The notes under the pieces: model-generated | What the model saw: only the letters and a program-made list of their open reading frames with translations | Databases searched by the model: none | What the model was told of the DNA's origin: nothing | Assembly: GCA_050874585.1 (NCBI GenBank) | Contig: JBNMKZ010000070.1 | Location: 1 to 11,913, forward strand | Length of the DNA stretch: 11,913 bases | Direction of reading: 5' to 3' | From: UBA1067 sp050874585 | GTDB taxonomy: Bacteria; Verrucomicrobiota; Kiritimatiellia; RFP12; UBA1067 | Program-made: the position numbers and the translations under genes | In this document: positions 1-6,468 of the stretch, one piece after another | Layout of the letters: every line of letters starts with the position of its first letter | How positions within the stretch are numbered: the first letter of the stretch is position 1

Positions 1-16
1 AAGCGGAAGTCTCAGG

Positions 17-142
17 ATTGGGAGAGGGGGAGTTGCTTTTGCCCTGAAGTCACTGAAACCGCGCGGCGGCTGACACTGAAATTCACGGAAGTGGTCTTAC
101 AGGCGAACACGAAAGGCCACGAAAGCCCTTCGGGACACGAAC
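17..142 (+). repeat. Degenerate intergenic CACNGAA-module repeat, upstream copy
   Basis: No convincing gene is visible in positions 1-275. Positions 17-142 hold a series of short modules: a GATTGGGAGAG block (17-27), TTTTGCC (37-43), CACTGAA (51-57), the palindrome CCGCGCGG (59-66), CACTGAA (74-80), CACGGAA (84-90), CACGAAA (108-114 and 118-124) and GGACACGAAC (133-142). Two neighbouring pairs are spaced exactly 10 bases start to start (74/84 and 108/118). The same modules recur in the same order and orientation at 11527-11769, after the operon. Similar 'cacagaatgcacagaa'-type strings are, from memory, frequent between genes in Verrucomicrobiota and Planctomycetes. Their function is unknown to me. 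Confidence 0.75.
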
Positions 143-231
143 GGCGGGGTGGGCGCGGCGGAGTGTAGAAGGGCGACCATGGCCCGCCAGACGGCAGGCC
201 GGCAAGACGATCTGCCGCGCTCCAGCCTGCG

Positions 232-258
232 GTCGGCCTCCTCTCGCGCAAGGCCGAC
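232..258. other. Perfect 8-bp inverted repeat (hairpin) just upstream of the operon promoter
   Basis: GTCGGCCT at 232-239 is exactly complementary to AGGCCGAC at 251-258, with an 11-base loop. A second stem lies just upstream: CGGCAG at 192-197 with CTGCCG at 212-217. There is no T-run after either, so a standard intrinsic terminator is not supported. The hairpin ends 18 bases before the -35 box and would not be part of the operon transcript. It may be the end of an upstream transcript or part of the repeat element. Confidence 0.5.
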
Positions 259-275
259 AGCCCCGAGCAAACCGC

Positions 276-305
276 TTGACGGCTGATGGAATTGTATGAT
301 ACAAT
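276..305 (+). promoter_or_regulatory. Predicted sigma-70 type promoter of the four-gene operon
   Basis: A -35 hexamer TTGACG (276-281) is followed after 18 bases by TACAAT (300-305). An extended -10 TGA stands immediately before it (297-299), giving TGATACAAT. Transcription would start near 312, leaving a leader of about 84 bases before the gene 1 ATG. TATGAT (295-300) could also be read as a -10, but its 13-base spacer to the -35 is too short. This is the only good promoter-like sequence seen ahead of gene 1. No promoter was recognised in the short gaps between the genes. Confidence 0.7.
291..305. promoter_or_regulatory. Operator-like perfect palindrome over the -10 region
   Basis: ATTGTAT (291-297), a central G (298) and ATACAAT (299-305) form a perfect 7+1+7 inverted repeat. 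It covers the extended -10 and the -10 hexamer exactly, which is a classic place for a repressor to block RNA polymerase. The TTGTAT/ATACAA half-sites resemble operators of GntR-type regulators, for example the TTGTATACAA core known from Bacillus GntR. The inner 9-mer GTATGATAC recurs at 11849-11857 over the -10 of the downstream promoter. The identity of the regulator is inference, and no regulator gene lies in this window. Confidence 0.6.
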
Positions 306-381
306 AGACGCACAAACTGGTGAAAGGTTTGGGATTGGCAGCGAAGGCGATTTTGAGTGAAACTAAAACAACCTAACTAAC

Positions 382-386
382 GGAGG
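382..386 (+). promoter_or_regulatory. Shine-Dalgarno site of gene 1
   Basis: GGAGG lies 9 bases before the ATG at 396. It supports that start over the in-frame ATG at 411, which has no comparable site. With the start at 396 the protein begins with a basic n-region (MFSRLMARK) directly ahead of the hydrophobic signal-peptide core. Confidence 0.8.
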
Positions 387-395
387 TCTGATTAG

Positions 396-2777
396 ATGTT
401 CAGTCGATTGATGGCGCGGAAAATGCCGCTGGCCCTTTTGGCCATTCTTGCCGGAGCATCGGCTCTGGCGACGGATTACACATGGACGGGTGCCGCCGGT
501 GACGGGAAGTGGTCGTCGCCCGACAATTGGACCACTTCTTCTGGGGGGGGGGGGTATCCGAGCAGCCTTACGGAAGATACTGCCACCTTTGCCGAGGGGA
601 CGACGGCGACCGTTTGCTTTGACCAGACGGTATCCTTTAATACTCTGATTGTTTCAGCCCCCAATATTCACGTGACCTTTACCTCCGCCGAGAATGTGTC
701 CGTCACGTGCAATGTCAATGCGGGGTCGGGTGTCGTGGCGGATTTGGCGGAGAGCCTGATTACTCTTGATGGTGTGACGATGACGAGCCGTTGGCCTGTC
801 ATTGAGCCAAACCAGGGCGTGAATATGCGTTTGGTCGGTGGCACCCACCTGACGGCCCAATACGGCTACAACATCAGCACAAAGAGTTATCACCCTATTG
901 CCGAGACGCGGTTGGAGGTTTTGGACGGATCGGTTCTGACGATTCCGTCGGGACAGACCCTCACTCTCGGTGGCGAGGGGACGCTCATCCTCTCCAACGC
1001 CACGGCGAAGATTGCTAATCTGAATGCCAACGGTGGGAATACAACGTCCAATGGTGGCGGTCGCATTCGCTTTCTTGGCGAATCGCCGCGCCTTGAGGTC
1101 TCCGGTTGGGTTGGTGCCTGGGATGGGACCGCTACCGTGCGCATCGGTGCGGACTTTGACTTTGTCGTGCCAAAGGGCGGCTATGCGATGCCACCGTTCG
1201 TCTACACCGGGACGGAGCCGATGTTCAATACGGCAGCAAAGCCCGAGAAGTGCTCGCACAACCGCTTCAACATCAGTTCCGAAAGTCCGCTTCTTGCAGG
1301 AACGGCCTACGGCACCTGGACATTGGTGTCGTGCACGGCGACGAGCATTGCGTTTCCCGAGCGGATTGACTTCTCGGTGGGACGATCGACGCGTTCGGAG
1401 TCGTGGACGCTTTCATCCGAGGCCCCGGGGGCAATCACATATACGCGGGTCAATCCGGCGAAGACGCTCGTGGTGACGGCCGAGCCGTATGAAGTCGGAA
1501 CGGGGGACTATGGCATCCGCCGCGATTTGGAGCCCGGTTCGACAATGACCATTGCCGCGCCGACTCCACCAGACGATTCGGGACTGGAGATCGAGGGTTA
1601 CCGCCTCTATACGGTCGCGGCGGATGGAACGGAAACCGAGGTTGAGGGCAGTCCCTTCACGGGAACGACCTGCGCCTACGTGCACGGCACGGCGGGACGG
1701 AAGCTCGTCTGGCTTTGGAAGCAGCCGACGGTCTACGTGTCGCCGACGGGGGCGGACTCCAATGGCGGAACAAGTCTTGACGATGCGCTCGCCAGTGTTC
1801 AGGCGGCAATCGACAAGTATGCCTATGGGAAGGTGATTGTCGCGCGGGGGCGGTATGCGAGCAGCGATGCCATTGTCGTCGGCAATGGCGTGACGGTTGT
1901 TGGGGCCGGCGAGAAGCCGAGTGACGTCGTTTTCGTTGGGACAAGGCGTACCACCTTGTACTATGCCAAGAACGTGATTGTCCTTGAGAGCGCGTTGGCG
2001 CAGGTCAAGAATGTTCGGCTGACTTATGAGAAGGCCGAGTTCGGGGGTGCGGGCGTCAAGATGTCCGCCGGCCGCCTGTCGAATTGCGAGGTGGTGGACT
2101 GCTGTTCAAGCCGAATCGTCAACGAGGCCGCCTCCACGGACTTTGCCAACGGCGTCAGCATGACGGGCGGTTTGGTCGAGAACTGCCTCATCGCGGACAA
2201 CAGGAATGTGGCCGCTCCGAATCTCTCGGGGCATCTGATTGGCGGCGGTGGAGTCTGGATGTCGGGCGGCATTCTGCGCAATTGCCTCATTCGCGGCAAT
2301 TTGCAGAACCAGCAGGGGTCGGGTGTCTTTGCGGCGGCCGGGACGGTCGAGAACTGCACCATCGTCGAGAACGGATCGACGGAGAGCGCCTGCACGGGCT
2401 TTGGCGTCTACCTCGGCGCATCGCTGGGTTCGGGTGCCTGGAGCACTCTCTATCGTCCCGTCGTCTTCCGCAACAACATCGTGCGCGGCAACATGAACGG
2501 TTCGGGCGAAGCCAATGTGGGCGGGACCTTCCAGTCGTGGCCGTCGGGCAACTGCACGCAGCCGGCGATTGCCGGCGGCTCGAAGAACATCAATGTTAAC
2601 CCGCAGTTTGATGATAACTTCGGGCTGGGAGTCTCGGACTGCGTCAACGGCGGTGTCTATGCGCCGTGGATGGAGGGGGCGCTCGACCTGAACGGCCATC
2701 CCCGTGTGCACAGTTCGGCACCGGACATCGGGTGCTACGAGTTCGCTAAGTCGGGCTTGCAGATCATCATCCGATAA
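396..2777 (+). CDS. Secreted right-handed beta-helix surface protein (choice-of-anchor Q-like)
   Basis: This 793-residue protein is the first gene of the operon. A Sec signal peptide covers residues 1-26, with a basic start, a LALLAILAGA core and likely cleavage after ALA. Residues 27-115 open with YTWTGAAGDGKWSSPDNW, a beta-rich entry motif seen in large Verrucomicrobiota/Kiritimatiellae surface proteins. Residues about 116-350 look like more beta-solenoid. Residues about 356-444 form a small module (LVVTAEPY...YG...LVWLW) that I associate with Kiritimatiellae exported proteins. From residue 446 (VYVSPTGAD) to about 760 a parallel beta-helix carries an Asn-Cys ladder at N563-C564, N596-C597, N629-C630 and N653-C654. 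The end (D764-LNGHPRV, then DIGCYE at 777-782) matches the choice-of-anchor Q C-terminus. It could be a glycan-binding protein, a surface adhesin or a polysaccharide lyase-like enzyme; no catalytic residues are evident. A 12-G tract at 543-554 may make it phase-variable. Gene 2 starts 24 bases downstream. Confidence 0.85.
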   Translation: MFSRLMARKMPLALLAILAGASALATDYTWTGAAGDGKWSSPDNWTTSSGGGGYPSSLTEDTATFAEGTTATVCFDQTVSFNTLIVSAPNIHVTFTSAENVSVTCNVNAGSGVVADLAESLITLDGVTMTSRWPVIEPNQGVNMRLVGGTHLTAQYGYNISTKSYHPIAETRLEVLDGSVLTIPSGQTLTLGGEGTLILSNATAKIANLNANGGNTTSNGGGRIRFLGESPRLEVSGWVGAWDGTATVRIGADFDFVVPKGGYAMPPFVYTGTEPMFNTAAKPEKCSHNRFNISSESPLLAGTAYGTWTLVSCTATSIAFPERIDFSVGRSTRSESWTLSSEAPGAITYTRVNPAKTLVVTAEPYEVGTGDYGIRRDLEPGSTMTIAAPTPPDDSGLEIEGYRLYTVAADGTETEVEGSPFTGTTCAYVHGTAGRKLVWLWKQPTVYVSPTGADSNGGTSLDDALASVQAAIDKYAYGKVIVARGRYASSDAIVVGNGVTVVGAGEKPSDVVFVGTRRTTLYYAKNVIVLESALAQVKNVRLTYEKAEFGGAGVKMSAGRLSNCEVVDCCSSRIVNEAASTDFANGVSMTGGLVENCLIADNRNVAAPNLSGHLIGGGGVWMSGGILRNCLIRGNLQNQQGSGVFAAAGTVENCTIVENGSTESACTGFGVYLGASLGSGAWSTLYRPVVFRNNIVRGNMNGSGEANVGGTFQSWPSGNCTQPAIAGGSKNINVNPQFDDNFGLGVSDCVNGGVYAPWMEGALDLNGHPRVHSSAPDIGCYEFAKSGLQIIIR
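543..554 (+). repeat. Homopolymeric G12 tract inside gene 1
   Basis: Twelve consecutive G bases encode Gly50-Gly53 of protein 1, soon after the signal peptide. Loss of one G would put translation into a frame that stops at 646-648. Gain of one G would lead to a stop at 620-622. Either slip leaves a peptide of about 75-83 residues and would abolish the protein. Long poly-G tracts of this kind drive phase variation of surface proteins in other bacteria. Here that role is inferred, and a sequencing length error is also possible. Confidence 0.9.
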
Positions 2778-2801
2778 CACGAACGAGAGGAGAACAGGAC
2801 G

Positions 2802-5800
2802 ATGCGAGTGGCCTTTCTTCTGCTGGCGAGCGGACTGTGTGCGGGACTGCAGGCGGGAGAAGGGCCGCTGGCCGCGCGCGTCGCGGCGGATTTTCCGTCC
2901 GCCGCCGCGAACGCGGCGTTTCTCCATTACGCCGTGCCGGCGATGAGCGAACTCCAGCGTCTGCCCGAAGCCTATCCGGGCGATGGCGTGGCGGGTGGCG
3001 AGGTCCGCATAACTGCCGCCCGCGAGGAGTATGAGCCTGGTTCGTTTCTTGTCTGGGGCAATCGCGACCTCGGCAAGGTTGACTTCTCGCTGACGGCCTT
3101 TCGGACGGATTCGGGGGAGGTCTTCCCGGCGGGCGATCTCGACCTCAAGGTCATCAAGGTCTGGTACCAGAACAGGAACGCCTGGTTCAGCTACTTCGGC
3201 GACACGGGATTCAAGCTCGTGCCCGAACTTCTGCTCAACGACGAGGATCTCATTCGTGTGGATGAGGAAAAGCAGGCGAATTATGCGCGGCTGACGGCGG
3301 AGGATGGGCGCACGAGTGAGTTCTGGCTGAATCCGCCGCGCCAGTTCGACAGTCGGATGCTGCGCGACCCATGGGTCACGGTCGATCGTTTCCACTGCAT
3401 GCGCCCCGACTTTGACGACGCGGACAGCCTGCGGCCGGTGCGGATTGAGAAGGGGCGCTTCAAGCAGTTCTTCCTTACGGTGCACGTGCGCCGCGACACG
3501 AAGGCCGGCATCTACCGTGGAGCGGTTCGTGTCGGGACCTACGGCGAGATTCCCGTGTCGATTCGCGTTCTTGACTTTACCTTGCCGCCGCCGAAGTGCT
3601 ACGGCGACCCCACGAAGGACTTTCTTGTCTCGTCCTACAACTACATCAATCGGGGGAACATTGAGGCCTTGAACGGATTCGATTCGGCCCTGGCCCGTCG
3701 GCAGTTCGTGGCCGTTCTGAAGAATCAGGTCGCCCACAACCAGACGATGCACATGGTCGGCGGCAATGCGGATGCGATGGCGTTCGACTGCCTTGAGGTC
3801 ATGCGCGAGGCGGGGATGCGGATGGATGTCATCCAGGGCGCGGCAGGGCCGACTGGCGTGGCGGGCGAGGAGAGCCGTGCGCGGGCGCGGCGAATTGCGG
3901 ATGAGTTCGACCGTCGTTATGGGCACCACAATGTCTTTCTCGGCTATGGCGACGAGCCGAGTCCAGCCTGGCTCGTGAAGGCGCGGCCCGTCTATGAGGA
4001 CTACCAGAGCGCGGGGCTTCGGTTCTTCATCGCGGGGCACAACGCCGTCTTCTACAAGGCGGGCTACCTCTACGACTGGCACAACACGGCGAGCGATCCG
4101 ACCGATTCGCGGGTCGTCTCGCGCTGGAACGCCCTCCAGAACGGCAACCGCGTGGCGTGGTATGCGAACCAGCACGTCGGTGCGGAGAATCCGGCCCTCA
4201 ACCGCCGGCAGAACGGCCTTGCGGCCTACCTGTCGGGCTATACAGCCCTCTGCAACTACGCGCACCATCTCGGTCCCTACAACGACGACTCGACAACCTA
4301 CCGTCCGATGGTCTACGCCTACGGGTGCTTTGGCGGTGTCATCGACACGCTGCAGTGGGAGGGCTTCCGTGAGGGCGTTGACGACATCCGCTATGCGACG
4401 CTGATGACGGACTTGGCGCGGAAGGCCCAGTCCTCGTCGGATGTCAGCGTACGCTACCTCGGCGGAAAGGCGATGCAGATGCTGGCGCAACTCGACCGTT
4501 CGTCCTTCGACCAGGAGACATGCCGACAGGAGATGATTCGCTTCATTGAGGCTCTCCGCTCCTGCGTGACGGCGAATCCGCCGAAGTCCGATTGGGAACT
4601 CGTCTCGGGGGCGGCGCGTGACGCGGCAAAGATTCGCCTTGAGAAGGGGCTTGCGAAGGAACTCGCCGAGGTGAAGGCGGACCTTGCATCGGCCGTTCGG
4701 CAGGACCAGACGAATGCCGTCCATCGCAAAATCGCCGCGACCTATGCGAAGTACTTCCGTTTTGCCGAGGCCGGGGATTATTTGACGCATGTCGGACTCG
4801 GCCTTGAGGGTGCGAAGTACTATGCCTATCTGTCGGACAGGAATGAGGATGTCGCACGACTTGCGGCCTTCCGTTCGAAGGTGGGGGATGTGCGGACGCG
4901 GCGCGAGGCGTTCTGGCTGCTACTACCCAATCATCCCGAACTCGCCGAGTCGTTTGACGAGGTCATCTTTGCGGACTTCAACAAGACCAACACGAATGAA
5001 CTGAAGCGGGCCTTGAACAGTGCCTTCTGGGAACTCGGCGTTCGTCGGAACTGCCTGTGGCAGGAGCGGTTCGAGTCGTTTACGCGGGCCTATGAAAAGA
5101 CGGCCGCGTGGGCGAATCGGCTGGGCGTTCCCATTTCCGTCGCACTTGCGAAGAACGCCTTCGCCGCCTATCTCCAGTCGGGACGACCCACGGAGGCCGT
5201 TCAGGCGGCGCTGGCGGGTCTTGCGGATTCCAAGGCGACGCCGTCCGATTGCTACTATCTTCGCCTCGCGGCACTTTTGGGTGGATTGACGGAGGACGAT
5301 GCACCGACGGTCCGTGAGACCATCCTTGCGTTCGATGCTCAGGTTGGCGCGGATGTGCCGCGCAAGGATCGAGCGGATGCCCTCTGTGCGATTGGTGGTT
5401 CCCTGCGCAACCGTGGCGACGAACGCCTCGTCCGGGCTTTGGAGGAAGTGCGGCAATCGGTCTGCAGAATCTTTCCGAAGCGTCGCTACACCGTGACATT
5501 CTCGGATCGAACCATTGACGGAATCGGCGACTACGATCGCCTGTCCGCCGAGGAGGCTGTCTGCGACCGGCGGTACGGCGGAAGCCTTGAGTTCCTTGAG
5601 ACGGATGTCACGACGGGCACACGTGCTGCCGGCTCGTCGGCGAAGGAGACTTTGCCCGACACGCGGATGAAGATTGTCGCCGATGCGAATGGCCTTCACA
5701 TCTTCTTCGTGGAGAATGACCCGAAGGCGCGTTCGGTTGAACTGGGGCTGCTCAGTGGCGGTAGCTACGAGTGCTACATTGCACCCGGGGCGAACGAGCC

Positions 5801-6458
5801 GTATGTCTGTCTCTGTCTCGATCCTCAGTCGGGTGAGCACACCTTCTTCAATACCACCTATCCGACATTCGGTCGCCGTCGGCTGGAGGTGAACGAGAAC
5901 GGGCGGGGCTATCGCTTTGAGACGCGGCGTGAGGGCGGGCGGATGATTTCCCATCTCTTCCTTTCCTGGCGCACGTGGGCAACGAAGATTCCGCAGGACG
6001 GTGCGGTGTGGGACTTTGAGAACCTGCACTGGAGCCGGACGGGCAACAGCTGCTGGAATGGGCTTGAGTCCATTCACGGGCGTTCCACATGGGGCGAACT
6101 TGAGTTCCGGCTGACGCGGTCCCAGCGCAGTCAGATTCTGAAGTCGCTTCTCGGTCAGGCGCGGACGGACTTCCTCTCGGAGCGGGTGTCGGGTGCGCAT
6201 GAGGGGTGCTTCTCGCATTGGCGCGATGAGGCGGTCGGCGACCCTGCGTTTTACGCGGCGGAACTGAAGCCCCTCGAAGACGAGTTGACTGCCCTGTGCG
6301 ACCTTGTCCAACCGGAAATGACGGACGATGTCGTCGAGCGTCTTGCGCGCGAAGCCCTGCCGAGATGGGCGGACATCACTTTTGAAGTCCAGCGGCGGCG
6401 TGCCCGCTGGCTTGAGCGGCAGGGTTTTGGGAAAATGGGTGAAGAAAAGGGGAAGTGA
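2802..6458 (+). CDS. Secreted GH123-like (DUF4091) glycoside hydrolase with CBM9-like domain
   Basis: The protein has 1218 residues. The start has AGGAG (2788-2792) 9 bases upstream. A signal peptide spans about residues 1-18 (MRVAFLLLASGLCAGLQA). Residues about 67-262 match the N-terminal beta-sandwich of GH123/DUF4091 proteins (AAREEYEPGSF, a PELLLNDEDL segment, then VRRDTKAGIYRGAV). Residues about 270-540 form the TIM barrel: GYGDEPS at 381-387 supplies the adjacent Asp384-Glu385 pair expected in this family, and WEGFREGVDDIRY at 519-531 is the conserved end motif. Known GH123 enzymes are beta-N-acetylgalactosaminidases using substrate-assisted catalysis, but DUF4091 is broader, so the substrate is uncertain. 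Residues about 545-890 are helical and TPR-like. Residues about 896-1106 resemble a CBM9/DOMON-like beta-sandwich (LHIFFVENDP, then STWGELEF at 1095-1102). The rest is helical. The length well exceeds a minimal GH123 enzyme. It should act outside the cytoplasm with proteins 1, 3 and 4. Confidence 0.82.
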   Translation: MRVAFLLLASGLCAGLQAGEGPLAARVAADFPSAAANAAFLHYAVPAMSELQRLPEAYPGDGVAGGEVRITAAREEYEPGSFLVWGNRDLGKVDFSLTAFRTDSGEVFPAGDLDLKVIKVWYQNRNAWFSYFGDTGFKLVPELLLNDEDLIRVDEEKQANYARLTAEDGRTSEFWLNPPRQFDSRMLRDPWVTVDRFHCMRPDFDDADSLRPVRIEKGRFKQFFLTVHVRRDTKAGIYRGAVRVGTYGEIPVSIRVLDFTLPPPKCYGDPTKDFLVSSYNYINRGNIEALNGFDSALARRQFVAVLKNQVAHNQTMHMVGGNADAMAFDCLEVMREAGMRMDVIQGAAGPTGVAGEESRARARRIADEFDRRYGHHNVFLGYGDEPSPAWLVKARPVYEDYQSAGLRFFIAGHNAVFYKAGYLYDWHNTASDPTDSRVVSRWNALQNGNRVAWYANQHVGAENPALNRRQNGLAAYLSGYTALCNYAHHLGPYNDDSTTYRPMVYAYGCFGGVIDTLQWEGFREGVDDIRYATLMTDLARKAQSSSDVSVRYLGGKAMQMLAQLDRSSFDQETCRQEMIRFIEALRSCVTANPPKSDWELVSGAARDAAKIRLEKGLAKELAEVKADLASAVRQDQTNAVHRKIAATYAKYFRFAEAGDYLTHVGLGLEGAKYYAYLSDRNEDVARLAAFRSKVGDVRTRREAFWLLLPNHPELAESFDEVIFADFNKTNTNELKRALNSAFWELGVRRNCLWQERFESFTRAYEKTAAWANRLGVPISVALAKNAFAAYLQSGRPTEAVQAALAGLADSKATPSDCYYLRLAALLGGLTEDDAPTVRETILAFDAQVGADVPRKDRADALCAIGGSLRNRGDERLVRALEEVRQSVCRIFPKRRYTVTFSDRTIDGIGDYDRLSAEEAVCDRRYGGSLEFLETDVTTGTRAAGSSAKETLPDTRMKIVADANGLHIFFVENDPKARSVELGLLSGGSYECYIAPGANEPYVCLCLDPQSGEHTFFNTTYPTFGRRRLEVNENGRGYRFETRREGGRMISHLFLSWRTWATKIPQDGAVWDFENLHWSRTGNSCWNGLESIHGRSTWGELEFRLTRSQRSQILKSLLGQARTDFLSERVSGAHEGCFSHWRDEAVGDPAFYAAELKPLEDELTALCDLVQPEMTDDVVERLAREALPRWADITFEVQRRRARWLERQGFGKMGEEKGK

Positions 6459-6461
6459 GGA
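6457..6461 (+). promoter_or_regulatory. Shine-Dalgarno site of gene 3, overlapping the gene 2 stop
   Basis: GAGGA lies 7 bases before the ATG at 6469 and shares bases with the TGA stop of gene 2 (6456-6458). It fixes the start at 6469 rather than at the in-frame ATG at 6328, which would overlap gene 2 by 131 bases and bury the signal peptide. The arrangement favours translational coupling of genes 2 and 3. Confidence 0.75.
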
Positions 6462-6468
6462 ATCAATC

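Noticed and set aside
17..142. CACNGAA repeats as a CRISPR array
   Set aside because: The units are only 7 bases, degenerate and irregularly spaced, with no spacers of constant length and no cas genes nearby.
295..300. TATGAT as the -10 box of the operon promoter
   Set aside because: The spacer to TTGACG would be 13 bases. TACAAT at 300-305 gives an 18-base spacer and an extended TGA.
2802..2855. Lipoprotein signal (lipobox) at the Cys in the gene 2 signal peptide
   Set aside because: The residue before the Cys is Leu (SGLC), whereas a lipobox needs Gly, Ala or Ser there. A signal peptidase I site after LQA fits better.
2106..4790. Open frame of 894 codons on the minus strand
   Set aside because: It lies opposite genes 1 and 2, which have signal peptides, ribosome sites and recognisable domains. 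The antisense product is rich in Arg, His and Val with no recognisable domain, as expected from a codon-bias shadow in GC-rich genes.
6328..6468. Longer N-terminus for gene 3 starting at 6328
   Set aside because: It would overlap gene 2 by 131 bases and place 47 polar residues before an evident signal peptide. The ATG at 6469 has a well-placed GAGGA.
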